A stretch of 53,317 nt of DNA from Terriglobia bacterium (GTDB lineage: Bacteria > Acidobacteriota > Terriglobia > Bryobacterales > Bryobacteraceae). The DNA lies in the NCBI GenBank assembly GCA_021324185.1, contig JAJPJN010000174.1, positions 1-53,317 on the forward strand, in the 5' to 3' direction. A program made the position numbers and the translations under genes. Under the pieces are notes generated by a model. It was not told the DNA's origin and ran no database searches. It saw only the letters and a list, made by a program, of their open reading frames with translations. Shown piece after piece: positions 18,182 through 27,504 of this stretch (its first letter is position 1; each line of letters starts with the position of its first letter).

Positions 18182-19705
18182 ATGTTGTATGAGATCGCAC
18201 GCGCACCCAGTGCTGCAAATTCTGTAATTCTTCTGACCCCGGATGATAACGTCGCAATCGCTCGTATTGCACTTGCCGCCGGTCAGGAGATCGCAGCCGG
18301 AAATCTGAATCTCCATACACGCGACGCGATTCCCGCCGGGCACAAAGTGGCTCTCCGCCGTATTGACCCGGGCGGCAGCATCATCCGCTATGGAAACATC
18401 ATCGGCTTCGCCACCTCTCCTATTCAGCCCGGAGAACACGTGCACGTCCACAACCTGGGGTATCGGGATCTGGATCTGTCCCGCGTCGAGCCGGGAAGCC
18501 ATGCCCTGCCGCGCCCCTCTGCGTCGCAACAGCGAACCTTTTGTGGCTTTCGCCGCCCTGATGGCCGCGCAGGAACGCGCAATTACATCGGTGTGGTTGC
18601 GGCCAGCAACTGCGCCGCGTATACAGCCGATCTGATTGCGGCAGATTTTCGCCGCGAAGCGCTTCCGCCTACTGTCGATGGCGTACTCGCCTTCCCGCAT
18701 GGCGAGGGCTGCGGTATGTCGATCGGGCCCGATACCGAACAGTTGCAGCGCACGTTGGAAGGCGTTTTAGACCACCCCAACATCTCTGCCGCTCTAATCC
18801 TGGGCCTTGGCTGCGAAGTGAATCAAATCAGTCATTATTTAGGACATCACAACGCATATAGGCCGCCCGCCCGGTTACACGGTCTGACTCTGCAGGAATC
18901 CGGGGGGACCGCCGCGACGGTTCAGGCCGCGCGGCAGCACATCTCGAAATTCATCGACGCTGCAGCGCGTGAACAGCGCCAACAAGTCTCCGCATCCCAT
19001 CTCGTTCTGGGCCTGAACTGCGGCGGCTCGGATTCGTTTTCCGGCATCACGGCCAATCCGGCACTCGGCTACTGTTGTGATCTGCTTGTGGCGCAAGGCG
19101 GAACCGTTGTGCTCGCCGAGACCACGGAAATTATTGGCGCCGAACATCTCCTGCTGAGCCGGGCGCGCACCCCCGAGGTGGCGCAAAAACTGCTGAACCA
19201 CATCGAGAGATATAAGGCGTATCTGCGCCGCTTCGGCGGCAGTTTCAATGACAATCCGTCACCGGGCAATAAAGAAGGTGGATTGACGACCATTCTCGAA
19301 AAGTCGTTGGGAGCGGTCGCTAAAGCCGGTACGACCGCATTGGAAGATGTTGTCGATTACGCTGAGCGTATTAAGACGCCCGGTTTTGTGTTTATGAATA
19401 CGCCTGGCTATGATCCGGTTTCGCTGACGGGCCTTGCTGCCGGCGGGGTCAATCTAATCGCATTCACCACCGGGCGCGGCAGCGCCATCGGTTTCCCAAA
19501 CGTACCTGTTTTGAAAATTGCGAGCAACTCCGCCACCTATCGCCGGATGGCGGGCAACATGGACATCAATGCCGGCCGCATTGCCGATGGCGATGCCTCG
19601 ATTGAGGATGTCGGCCGCGAAATCTTCGAAGCCCTCCTGCGTGTTGCCTCCGGCGAAAAGACGCGCGCCGAAGAACTGGGACATCATGAGTTTGCCCCCT
19701 GGTGA
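18182..19705 (+). CDS. UxaA-family (altronate/galactarate-type) dehydratase
   Basis: 507 residues. An N-terminal SAF-like domain (about 10-85) is followed by the UxaA core: GFRRPDGRAGTRNYIGVV, HGEGCGM, LGLGCEVNQ, GLNCGGSDSFSG and the C-terminal VNLIAFTTGRGS. The conserved Cys and His residues of these iron-dependent dehydratases are present. The family dehydrates sugar acids such as D-altronate or galactarate to keto-deoxy acids. Both domains are in one chain, as in UxaA. No uronate isomerase, reductase or KDG kinase lies next to it, so the exact substrate is open and I leave the symbol blank. It is convergent with the TauE/SafE gene 48 bp downstream. Confidence 0.88.
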   Translation: MLYEIARAPSAANSVILLTPDDNVAIARIALAAGQEIAAGNLNLHTRDAIPAGHKVALRRIDPGGSIIRYGNIIGFATSPIQPGEHVHVHNLGYRDLDLSRVEPGSHALPRPSASQQRTFCGFRRPDGRAGTRNYIGVVAASNCAAYTADLIAADFRREALPPTVDGVLAFPHGEGCGMSIGPDTEQLQRTLEGVLDHPNISAALILGLGCEVNQISHYLGHHNAYRPPARLHGLTLQESGGTAATVQAARQHISKFIDAAAREQRQQVSASHLVLGLNCGGSDSFSGITANPALGYCCDLLVAQGGTVVLAETTEIIGAEHLLLSRARTPEVAQKLLNHIERYKAYLRRFGGSFNDNPSPGNKEGGLTTILEKSLGAVAKAGTTALEDVVDYAERIKTPGFVFMNTPGYDPVSLTGLAAGGVNLIAFTTGRGSAIGFPNVPVLKIASNSATYRRMAGNMDINAGRIADGDASIEDVGREIFEALLRVASGEKTRAEELGHHEFAPW

Positions 19706-19753
19706 ATCGGTCCTGTGCTCTGATTCCGAACGGCGCTCGACAAGTGCCGCCCT

Positions 19754-20500
19754 TTACGGCTCGATGTAAAAGAAATATGCCGCCATGGCGGCGCCCACTG
19801 CAATCACAACTCCGCGAATAATCCTGGGCGGCAACCTGCGTGCAATGATCGGCCCCGTATACCCGCCTAGAATCGCCGCCGCCATCATCAACAGCGTGGG
19901 ACGCCAATACACCTCGTGCGCCGAGATGAAAATGAGCGCCGCAACCGCATTCAGCGAACCGCCCAGGATGCTCTTGATCCCATTCATCCCATGAATGTCA
20001 GTCAACCCGTACAGGCGAAACGCGGCTAAAATCATGATTCCAATTCCGCCGCCGAAATATCCTCCATAAACTGCGATCGGAAACAACAACGCCAGCATCA
20101 ACGCCTGGCTGGAATGTAGCCGTCCGCGCAGCGCAACGCTGACCCGGTTGCCAAACGCAAATAGCAGTGTCGCGAATAGCAGCAACCACGGCGCGAGGCG
20201 TCGAAACGTCACCTCCGGAGTAAGAAGAAGCAATGCGGCGCTGGCTATTCCGCCGGCCAGGCTGGTCACGAACCAGCTCTTCAGGCGTTTATCCGCCAGC
20301 CGCTCGATGTCCTTGCGGTATCCAATAACGCTCGCCATGGCGCCGGGCACCAGCGCCACCGTGTTCGAGGCATTTGCGATCACCGCGGGAACACCCGCAA
20401 ATACCAACGAAGGAAACGTCAGGAAGCTGCCGCCGCCTGCTACCGAATTGAGCGCACCGGCGACAAATGCCGCCGCTATCAGCAGCAGATAAACCGTCAC
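19754..20500 (-). CDS. TauE/SafE (TSUP) family permease
   Basis: 248 residues, almost entirely hydrophobic with about eight membrane segments. It begins VYLLLIAAAFVAGALNSVAGGGSFLTFP, the AGGGSFLTFP motif typical of the sulfite exporter TauE/SafE family. A second half-repeat with YGGYFGGGIGIM is also present. TSUP members move sulfite, sulfoacetate or related anions. The substrate here is unknown. The start overlaps the stop of the upstream HATPase gene by 4 bp (ATGA), so translation of the two is coupled, an unusual partnership. Confidence 0.88.
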   Translation of the reverse strand: MTVYLLLIAAAFVAGALNSVAGGGSFLTFPSLVFAGVPAVIANASNTVALVPGAMASVIGYRKDIERLADKRLKSWFVTSLAGGIASAALLLLTPEVTFRRLAPWLLLFATLLFAFGNRVSVALRGRLHSSQALMLALLFPIAVYGGYFGGGIGIMILAAFRLYGLTDIHGMNGIKSILGGSLNAVAALIFISAHEVYWRPTLLMMAAAILGGYTGPIIARRLPPRIIRGVVIAVGAAMAAYFFYIEP

Positions 20501-20997
20501 AGATACTTCACAAGCACAACTTCGTTACCCTGCTCGTTGTAGATCAGATCGTCCGCAATTTGTTTGACGAGTAAAATGCCGAATCCGCCGGGGCGCATGC
20601 CCAACCTCGCTCTTGCCTCGGCGTGTCGTAGCGGATTATCGGGCGGATTGTTTACGGCCGCATGAGCCACTCCGTTCAAGTCGAACCCCGGACCTGCATC
20701 ACGGATCTGCAGCAAAATCATCCGCGATGTGCGAATGTACGTCAGTTCGCACCCGCATTTCGGTTCGTGCGTACATCCATGCTCCAGCGCGTTGCCCAGC
20801 AGTTCGTCCATAGCCGTACAGAGCTGGTCGCACAGCTCTTCGGAAACACTGTGCATGTAAGCACGGAAGAAGTTCACCACCACGCTCCGCAGTTTCATCT
20901 CCGGTGCAATTCGCAGGCAGATCCAGGCGGGCAACGACGAGACCACCTGAATTTCCGGTATGTCACGGAACGCCTCTCGTGCGCTCAGTACGTTCAT
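20497..20997 (-). CDS. RsbW-like ATP-binding protein (HATPase_c)
   Basis: 166 residues. A GHKL ATP-binding fold is visible: the N box AMDELLGNALEHG, the G1-type IRDAGPGFD, and RPGGFGILLVKQIADD. This is the pattern of serine-kinase anti-sigma or anti-sigma-antagonist regulators (RsbW/SpoIIAB-like) rather than a full histidine kinase, since no HisKA domain is present. An extra Cys pair (GCTHEPKCGC) sits in the middle. No anti-anti-sigma or sigma gene is adjacent. The 4-bp overlap with the TauE/SafE permease suggests they are made together. The regulated target is unknown. Confidence 0.8.
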   Translation of the reverse strand: MNVLSAREAFRDIPEIQVVSSLPAWICLRIAPEMKLRSVVVNFFRAYMHSVSEELCDQLCTAMDELLGNALEHGCTHEPKCGCELTYIRTSRMILLQIRDAGPGFDLNGVAHAAVNNPPDNPLRHAEARARLGMRPGGFGILLVKQIADDLIYNEQGNEVVLVKYL

Positions 20998-21074
20998 TTT
21001 GGCGATAGGGCGAATTTCAATCTTCTCATCTGTGCACCTATAAGAGAGAGTGCTATTTTCAAAGCAGGTTGTGC

Positions 21075-21716
21075 ATGCGTTTCTGCAAATTTCTTTTGGT
21101 CCCGCTGACCGCCTCGGCGCTCATGGCGGGCCCGAAAAAAGTGATCTCTCCGGAAACGAGCGGCGGAAACGATCAGATCGACATTGTTGCCACCATCACG
21201 CTGGCTGAAGACGAGGTAGCGCACAAAATCGGCGCGGATCCCGGAAAAGGCGTGGTGCTTCTCGATGTGCGCGTTATCCCAAAAACGGACAAGCCGGTGC
21301 ACGTCAGCCCCGATGATTTCATTCTGCTCGCACACGATGACGGCGAACGCTCAAAACCATTCGAGCCTTCCGAAATCGCCGGAAACGGCGCGCTTGTGGT
21401 GAGCAGTACGACATCCGGCAATGGCAAGAAAACCGGTTCGTCAATCGGATTCGGGGGCATGATCGCCGGTGGAGGCGGCGGTGGTTCGCCGGGCGATTCC
21501 AAGGTAACGACGCTCAGTGCAAAGATGGACACCAAGAGCCAGGGCAACGAAAAATTGCTAGAGGCTCTACAGGCGAAGCAGTTCCCGGAGAAAGATTCCA
21601 CACAGCCCGTCGAGGGCTATCTTTATTTCCCCCTCGACGGAAAACACAAGTTGAAAAACCTCGCTGTCTTGTATCGAGGCCCAGCCGGAAGGCTGAACCT
21701 CGAATTCGAGCACTAA
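21075..21716 (+). CDS. Secreted protein of unknown function
   Basis: 213 residues from ATG 21075 (a TTG two codons upstream is less likely). A short signal peptide (MRFCKFLLVPLTASALMA) is followed by a domain with DIVATITLAEDEVAHKIGAD and VVLLDVRVIPKTDKPVHVSPDDFIL, reminiscent of beta-sandwich secreted proteins. A Gly-rich linker (GGMIAGGGGGGSPGD) comes next, then a C-terminal part ending GYLYFPLDGKHKLKNLAVLYRGPAGRLNLEFEH. I do not recognise a characterised family. It is divergent from the HATPase gene. Two small GC palindromes follow its stop codon. Confidence 0.65.
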   Translation: MRFCKFLLVPLTASALMAGPKKVISPETSGGNDQIDIVATITLAEDEVAHKIGADPGKGVVLLDVRVIPKTDKPVHVSPDDFILLAHDDGERSKPFEPSEIAGNGALVVSSTTSGNGKKTGSSIGFGGMIAGGGGGGSPGDSKVTTLSAKMDTKSQGNEKLLEALQAKQFPEKDSTQPVEGYLYFPLDGKHKLKNLAVLYRGPAGRLNLEFEH

Positions 21717-21720
21717 GCGG

Positions 21721-21775
21721 AAAGGGCGCACGCCCGTTTTGCGCGTTTATGCTAACCAGCAAAGGGCGCAAGCCC
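21721..21775. repeat. Two copies of a short GC palindrome after the secreted-protein gene
   Basis: AAAGGGCGCA begins at 21721 and again at 21761. Each copy can fold as GGGC/GCCC around a 4-nt loop. The first is followed by GTTTT and could act as a weak terminator for the upstream gene. It is more likely a small dispersed repeat than a strong terminator. Confidence 0.4.
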
Positions 21776-21809
21776 TACGCTTAACTCGCCAACGCGCGAA
21801 GACCCGTTC

Positions 21810-22127
21810 CTACTGGGCTTTATCTATAGAGTTGATCTTTACGGTGTCCCCGTCCACGGTTCCGTCAATTCGCACATTCTCGCCGGCATAGGCTTTTGCC
21901 TTGTCCTTCGAGCTGCTGTCGAATTTCAGAACCTTCCCGTTGCTGACCAGTACCGGATCGCTGCCCTTCTTCAGACAGGTATTGATGCACTTTGTATTTG
22001 CTTCGCTCGGAGCATTGTGTGCTGCGCCGCAATGCGCATCCGATACGTAGCCGGTAATCTCGTCGGCAAGCAATGCTGCCGGCGCAAACGCCATGGCGAG
22101 GGCGCAGGAAAGTACTAGTTTTTTCAT
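21810..22127 (-). CDS. Small secreted Cys-containing protein of unknown function
   Basis: 105 residues with a textbook signal peptide (MKKLVLSCALAMAFAPAALLA). The mature part has GYVSDAHCGAAH, then CINTCLKKGSDPVLVSNGKVLKFD and a final strand-rich AGENVRIDGTVDGDTVKINSI. The pattern looks like a small OB- or SH3-like beta-barrel with one conserved Cys plus a CxxxC pair, which could form disulfides or bind a ligand. I cannot give it a function. GGAGGAT lies upstream of the ATG. It stands alone between a convergent secreted protein and the two-component kinase. Confidence 0.75.
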   Translation of the reverse strand: MKKLVLSCALAMAFAPAALLADEITGYVSDAHCGAAHNAPSEANTKCINTCLKKGSDPVLVSNGKVLKFDSSSKDKAKAYAGENVRIDGTVDGDTVKINSIDKAQ

Positions 22128-22211
22128 TGGAATATCCTCCCTATCTGAACTACGATTTAAATTCTATTACGGATTAGCCCCTGCGGACATAAGCAGCCTT
22201 CAGCAGCGCCT

Positions 22212-23801
22212 TCAGGCCGCTTCGTTCGGTATTTCATCCTGATCCTGGTCCGGAATCGTGAAATGGAAAACTGAACCTTTGCCTTCCTCCGATTCCACCC
22301 AAATCCGCCCGCCCAGCCGTTCCATAATTCGTTTGCAGATCGACAACCCAAGCCCCGTCCCCGGCACATCCTGCCCGTGCAGGCGCTTGAACAGGTTGAA
22401 TACTTCGTTCAAATGTTGCGGTGGAATTCCGACCCCGTTGTCAGACACCGTAAAGTGCCAGGCGGCGAACTCGCGCCGCGCGCTCACGTGAATTCGAGGC
22501 GGTTGGTTGCTGCGATATTTAATCGCATTGCCAAGCAGATTCAGCAAAAGTTGCCGAAGCTGCACGCGATCAGCCATCACCGTCGGCAACGGATCATGCG
22601 TTACGGTGGCCTGCGTCTCGGAAATCTCGCTACTAAGGTCTTCTAACGTGCTGGCCAGAACATCGTCGCAGGAAACCGGGCTGATGTCGCGATCTTCCGT
22701 GCTGACCTGCGAATACGTCAGCAAATCCTTGATTAGCTGGTTCATCCGCTTAGCGGCTTCCACCGGGAAGCGCAGCAGTTCCAGATCCTCAGGATTGATA
22801 CGATTCCCGACGTGCCGTTCGAGCAGTTGCAAATGCGTGGTAATCGTGCGCAGCGGCGCCTGCAGGTCATGCGAGGCCGCATACGCAAAGCGCTTCAGGT
22901 CCTCATTCGAGCGTTGCAACTCCTCGCTGATTCGCTCCAATTCTTTGGTGCGCTCCCGCTCCTGCGTGCGCAACCGCGTCCGTTCTAAAGCCGCGCTGAT
23001 GCGGGCGCTCAGCAACACCGGCTCAAACGGCTTAAACAAATAATCTTCCGCCCCGCGCTGGATACACCGGCTCACACCGGAAAGCTCATCGAGCGCCGAA
23101 ATCATGATCACCGGAATGTCGCAGGTGTCCGGATTTTCCTTGATCGCTTCGAGAACATCCAGGCCGTCCATGTCCGGCATCATGAAATCCACTAACGCCA
23201 AATCGAACGGCTTGCGCGTCATCGCCCGCAACGCTTCCGGGCCATTTCTTGCGACATAAACATCGAACCCTAAACGCTGCAGTTGGCGCGCGAGTATGTC
23301 GCGATTGGCTCCATCGTCATCCACAGCAAGGATGGACGCCCTTATGCCCGCGGCCTTCCCGGGCACGGCATCGGCTTTCAAGCGCACGGAGGCATGCCGC
23401 GCAACCGTAAGCTTCTCGTGCGTGAAGTCGAGCAACTCCGCCGCGCCGGTCGCGATCCGCAAAACGTCGGTGATCAGCTCAGCCGGACCGCTCTCGAGAA
23501 TGGCTCCTGCCGCGCGCGAAACCCGGCGCATGGGCTCCACAATATTGGTGCGAAACTCCTCCACATCCTTCAGCGATACCGGACGGTCGGCATGCAGATA
23601 CTGCTGCAAAGCATTCAGCGTCTCCTTGCCGGCATCCTGGATGATCTGAAGTTGCGCGGCAACCGTCGCGGGCAGCGCGCCCATATCGTGCAACAGCATC
23701 TCGCTGTAACCGAGAATGTGATTCAAAGGCGTCCGCAGCCGGTGTCTCAGCTCGGCCAGAGCCTCACGCGAGAACTCGTCTAATTTCGTTTCGCTGCTCA
23801 T
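22212..23801 (-). CDS. Sensor kinase HisKA-like-REC-HisKA-HATPase
   Basis: 529 residues, soluble. A first HisKA-like segment at 8-60 (LRHRLRTPLNHILGYSEML, His20) has no ATPase domain after it. It is followed by a receiver at 154-275 (ILAVDDD, phospho-acceptor Asp205 in DFMMPDMDG, Lys257), a short coiled coil at about 275-300, then a true HisKA (HDLQAPLRT, His311) and HATPase_c (NLLGNAIKY, SDNGVGIP, GTGLGLSICKRI). The receiver before the kinase core suggests it takes phosphate or signal from the upstream hybrid kinase or lone receiver. Transcription runs hybrid kinase, receiver, then this gene, all on the minus strand within a few nt, so it acts in the same relay. The output is unknown. Confidence 0.88.
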   Translation of the reverse strand: MSSETKLDEFSREALAELRHRLRTPLNHILGYSEMLLHDMGALPATVAAQLQIIQDAGKETLNALQQYLHADRPVSLKDVEEFRTNIVEPMRRVSRAAGAILESGPAELITDVLRIATGAAELLDFTHEKLTVARHASVRLKADAVPGKAAGIRASILAVDDDGANRDILARQLQRLGFDVYVARNGPEALRAMTRKPFDLALVDFMMPDMDGLDVLEAIKENPDTCDIPVIMISALDELSGVSRCIQRGAEDYLFKPFEPVLLSARISAALERTRLRTQERERTKELERISEELQRSNEDLKRFAYAASHDLQAPLRTITTHLQLLERHVGNRINPEDLELLRFPVEAAKRMNQLIKDLLTYSQVSTEDRDISPVSCDDVLASTLEDLSSEISETQATVTHDPLPTVMADRVQLRQLLLNLLGNAIKYRSNQPPRIHVSARREFAAWHFTVSDNGVGIPPQHLNEVFNLFKRLHGQDVPGTGLGLSICKRIMERLGGRIWVESEEGKGSVFHFTIPDQDQDEIPNEAA

Positions 23802-23808
23802 CCTCTGC

Positions 23809-24186
23809 TCACTTGGCGTTTCGCGCGCCCAGCAGGCTTTCCATTTTCGAAATTAGACCTTCGAAATTCACCGGCTTGGTTTCGTATTCATCGCAGCCCG
23901 CGCCGATTGTCCTTTCCCGATCGCCCGTCATCGCGTGCGCTGTTAAAGCAATAATCGGTATGGACGCCGTCGGCGGATGAGCTTTTATCCTCCTCGTCGC
24001 CTCCCATCCATCCATGCCCGGGAGGTTGATATCCATCAAAATAAGATCGGGCAGAATTTCAACCGCCAGCCGCACCGCCTGCTCGCCATCCACTGCGTCC
24101 ACAATCTCGTATCCGCGCCGCTTTAATCGCCGCGAGAGCATGTCGCGATTGAAATCGTTATCCTCCACGAGCAAAATTTTCGGCAT
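23809..24186 (-). CDS. Single-domain response regulator (CheY/DivK-like)
   Basis: 125 residues, receiver only. The acidic pair is in LLVEDNDFN, the phospho-acceptor is in LMDINLPGMDG, and the Thr/Lys switch residues are in ALTAHAM and TKPVNFEG. With no output domain it must act by protein contact, as a shuttle between kinases. Its ATG directly follows the stop of the upstream hybrid kinase, and the next kinase starts about 7 nt downstream. The three genes therefore form one tightly packed relay operon. Confidence 0.93.
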   Translation of the reverse strand: MPKILLVEDNDFNRDMLSRRLKRRGYEIVDAVDGEQAVRLAVEILPDLILMDINLPGMDGWEATRRIKAHPPTASIPIIALTAHAMTGDRERTIGAGCDEYETKPVNFEGLISKMESLLGARNAK

Positions 24187-27100
24187 CTAGTGTTCCCGCC
24201 CGCCCGCAGAAGTTTTCGCCCCGGCGAGCATCTGCACCTCCCGAATCAGCGCCTCCCTGCTCAAACCGCTCTTCGCCAGCACGCCACGTATATTACCGTT
24301 CAGCCGCTTGCGATCTTCCTCTGTCATGTCCTTGGCGGTTACCACGATCACCGGAATGGAGCGCCATTCTTCGTGTTCACGCAGAGCACGGGCGAATTCG
24401 AATCCGTCCATTTCCGGCATCATTAAATCCAGAAGAATGAGTTCAAAATGCTCTTCTTCCAGTTTTTTCAAGGCTGCGGCTCCGTTCTCGGCCGTAGCTA
24501 CAGACCAGTTTTCTTTTTCCAGAATGGATTTCAAAAGCTCGCGGCTCGCCGCATCGTCCTCCACCACCAGCACCGGACAAGGTGGGCGCAGGCAGCGGTA
24601 ATGCGCCAGAATCGCCACCAGCCGCTCCCGGTCAATTGGCTTGGTGATGTAATGCGCGGCGCCCAGCGCATAGCCGAGCGCACGGTCGTCTGAAACCGTC
24701 GTCATAATCACCGGGATGTGCTTCAACTCGGCATCCGCTTTCAGCGCTGTCAGAGTGCTCCACCCATCCAGGTCCGGCATGATGACGTCCAGCGTGATGG
24801 CCGAGGGCCGCACTTCCCGAGCCAGTTTCAGCGCCGCGCGGCCGTTGGAAGCCTGCACCGTTGGAATTCCCTCGCGTTCGAGCGAGCGGCAGATCAGCTC
24901 CCGCGCCGAGGCATCATCATCCACCACCAGCACAGGTCGTAATCCACTGCGAGGCTCCATCGCCGCCGGTTGCGCTACTTCCTCGGCCGGCTCCGTTTTT
25001 ACTGGCAATGTGATTTCAAACTGCGAGCCTTTTCCAAGCTCGCTATGCACAGTAATATCGCCGCCCATCATGCGGCAGAAATGGCGCGTAATGGCCAACC
25101 CTAATCCCGTGCCGCCATACAACTTCGACGTGGAGCTGTCGCCCTGTGAAAAAGCTTCAAAAATGTTGTCCACTTTTTCTGAAGCGATTCCTATGCCGGT
25201 ATCGGAAACGGTGAACCGCATCTGATCGGAGTCTCTTCCCTTCTCCCGCTGCACACGCAACGTAACCGTTCCCGACGAGGTGAACTTCGCCGCATTCGAA
25301 AGCAAATTGAACAGGCTCTGCCTCACCTTCGTCAAATCGGCATACATGCTGCCGGGTTCGCCTGCCTGCTCCACCACCAATCGGTTCTGATTGGCGTCCA
25401 TCAGAGGCTTCACGGTATCCGTAATCTCGCGAATCAGCGTTCCGACCTCGAATGTTTCCAGATAGAGCTGCATCCGGCCGGCTTCTATCTTTGTGACGTC
25501 CAGAACATCATTGATCAACGAAAGCAGATGCCGCCCCGCGGTCCGGATTTTATTCAGATCCGGAACCAGCGATTGGATATTCAAATCCTCCGCCTCTTCC
25601 TGCAGCATTTCGCTGTAGCCGATGATTGCGTTCAGCGGCGTCCGCAGCTCATGACTCATATTTGCAAGAAAATCGCTCTTCGCGCGATTGGCGCGTTCGG
25701 CCGCTTCCTTGGCGGCTACCAGCTCCCGCTCAGCACGCTTGCGGTCCGTGATATCCGTGAGCGTGCCTTCGTAAAACAAAATCTCTCCGTTACTGTCCCG
25801 CACAACGCGCGAATTTTCCAGCACAACAATTTCGGCGCCATCGCGCCGCTTCAAAGTAAGCTCTGCGTTTCGCAATTCGCCGGTGCGCTCTAATTCTTCA
25901 ATCCGGCGCGCTCGCTCAAAACCATCGGCGTAGAGGCTCTCCACCACTCCCGGCACTTGCAGCTCATCCAGGCTCTCAAATCCCAGCATGCGGATGAGGG
26001 CCGGATTTGCAGCTAGAATATTACCCTGGCGGTCGCTTTGATAAACCCCCTCCAGAATGTTCTCGAACAGCGTTTTGTAACGGCCTTCCGAGGTTCTTAA
26101 CGCCCTCTCTGTCCGGCGACGCTCGGATAGATCGCGAATGTAAGCTGTGAACATCGGTGGCTCTTCATGCGGAAGCCGTGTCACTGCCAGCTCCACGGGA
26201 AATTCCGTTCCGTCGGATTTCATCCCGGTCAGCTCAACACGCTTGCCGAGAATGGGACCTTCCCCAGTTTCCAGATACCGCTTCATTCCCTCGTAATGTC
26301 TCTCGCGCAGGCTGGGCGGAATGATCAATTCCGGAAGCTTCCGTCCAATCACATCCTCTCTGCGATACCCGAACGTGCGCTCGGCCGCAGGATTGAATTC
26401 CACCACCCGGCTTTCGCGATCAATCGTGATAATGCAGTCCAGCGCGGATTCCAGAATGGCCGTCTTTCGGTTTTCACTTGATCGCAGCGCCTCTTCTCCA
26501 CGCGCCCGTTGAATGAATTGCCCGATCTGCCGCCCCACAGAAAGCAGCGTCTCCACCAAGTCGCTATCTGCCTGCCGCAAATCACGCGTGAAGAATTCAA
26601 TAACACCCACCACTACGCCACGGTCAGTCAACGGGAAAGCGATGCCGCTTTTCAATTTTTCGTCTGTGAGTTCGCGAATACGCGGCAAATTGACCTCTGC
26701 GGCAAGATCTTGCAGCCATACGACCGTCTGCTGCTCCCACACGCGCCCTGGCAAACCAGCTCCACGCGTAAACTGCCGGCTGCACGTCGCCTCTTCCAAG
26801 TGAACGGCCCATAAACCCGGCGTATGCCACGTTCCCACGCAGTGCAGCGAACTCTCACCCGCGTCGCGCAGCCATAGAAATCCCATCTCCCAGCGCAAAA
26901 ACTTCCCAATCGTCTCCAATAAGGAGCGCGCCACTTCGTCCAGCCGCCTGGCGCTCGCAAGCAACTGGCTCAGGCGGAACTGCATCTGAAGCCGCTGCTC
27001 GGCTTTCCTGCGCGTGTTGATGTCGAGGAATGTGACAATCGCTCCGCTCAGTTCGCCTCGACTCACAATCGGCGATGAAGCATATTCCGCCGGGAAACTG

Positions 27101-27423
27101 CTTCCATCCTTTCGAAACAGCACGTCGTCTGCGGATCGAGTCCCCTGCCCTGCCCGCAGCGCGCGAAAAATGGGACACTCCATTTCCGGATAAGGCGTCC
27201 CATCAGAGCGCGTGTGGTGTATCAGCTCGTGCATGTTCCGCCCGAGCAACTCCTGCGGAGCATACCCGAGCATTTCGCACGCCGCCCGATTCACAAACGT
27301 ACACCGGCCTTGCGCATCGATCCCGTAGATACCTTCCCCGGTGGAATCGAGCAGCTTTTGCCAATCTGTCGCGGATCGTCTAAGTGGAGGTTTGGCCGCG
27401 GCTCGCCGGCGGTCAGACTTCAT
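24187..27423 (-). CDS. Hybrid histidine kinase PAS-GAF-PAS-PAS-HisKA-HATPase-REC-REC
   Basis: 1078 residues with no membrane segment, so cytoplasmic sensing is likely. Domains are PAS 18-140, GAF about 150-305, PAS 315-440, PAS 445-565, HisKA with [19 protein letters not shown] (His591), HATPase_c 690-808 ([25 protein letters not shown]), a receiver at 830-942 (Asp879 in [10 protein letters not shown]) and a second receiver at 950-1065 (Asp999 in [10 protein letters not shown]). Two tandem receivers give a built-in relay. No HPt domain is visible in the window, so phosphate could pass to a distant HPt. It is the first gene of the three-gene operon. The ligand is unknown. Confidence 0.92.
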   Translation of the reverse strand: MKSDRRRAAAKPPLRRSATDWQKLLDSTGEGIYGIDAQGRCTFVNRAACEMLGYAPQELLGRNMHELIHHTRSDGTPYPEMECPIFRALRAGQGTRSADDVLFRKDGSSFPAEYASSPIVSRGELSGAIVTFLDINTRRKAEQRLQMQFRLSQLLASARRLDEVARSLLETIGKFLRWEMGFLWLRDAGESSLHCVGTWHTPGLWAVHLEEATCSRQFTRGAGLPGRVWEQQTVVWLQDLAAEVNLPRIRELTDEKLKSGIAFPLTDRGVVVGVIEFFTRDLRQADSDLVETLLSVGRQIGQFIQRARGEEALRSSENRKTAILESALDCIITIDRESRVVEFNPAAERTFGYRREDVIGRKLPELIIPPSLRERHYEGMKRYLETGEGPILGKRVELTGMKSDGTEFPVELAVTRLPHEEPPMFTAYIRDLSERRRTERALRTSEGRYKTLFENILEGVYQSDRQGNILAANPALIRMLGFESLDELQVPGVVESLYADGFERARRIEELERTGELRNAELTLKRRDGAEIVVLENSRVVRDSNGEILFYEGTLTDITDRKRAERELVAAKEAAERANRAKSDFLANMSHELRTPLNAIIGYSEMLQEEAEDLNIQSLVPDLNKIRTAGRHLLSLINDVLDVTKIEAGRMQLYLETFEVGTLIREITDTVKPLMDANQNRLVVEQAGEPGSMYADLTKVRQSLFNLLSNAAKFTSSGTVTLRVQREKGRDSDQMRFTVSDTGIGIASEKVDNIFEAFSQGDSSTSKLYGGTGLGLAITRHFCRMMGGDITVHSELGKGSQFEITLPVKTEPAEEVAQPAAMEPRSGLRPVLVVDDDASARELICRSLEREGIPTVQASNGRAALKLAREVRPSAITLDVIMPDLDGWSTLTALKADAELKHIPVIMTTVSDDRALGYALGAAHYITKPIDRERLVAILAHYRCLRPPCPVLVVEDDAASRELLKSILEKENWSVATAENGAAALKKLEEEHFELILLDLMMPEMDGFEFARALREHEEWRSIPVIVVTAKDMTEEDRKRLNGNIRGVLAKSGLSREALIREVQMLAGAKTSAGGREH

Positions 27424-27504
27424 CTTTAGTTAGATAGATGATACTCGCTAATCGTTTCAGTTCGTCGCCTCTGCGCCACGGCAATGCGGTCGAAAGCCCT
27501 TCAC

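Noticed and set aside
21721-21775. Strong intrinsic terminator after the secreted-protein gene
   Set aside because: The stem is only 4 bp and the T-run is 4; listed as a repeat instead.
26349-27178. ORFs opposite or inside the hybrid kinase
   Set aside because: All overlap the intact PAS/GAF coding frame and lack motifs.
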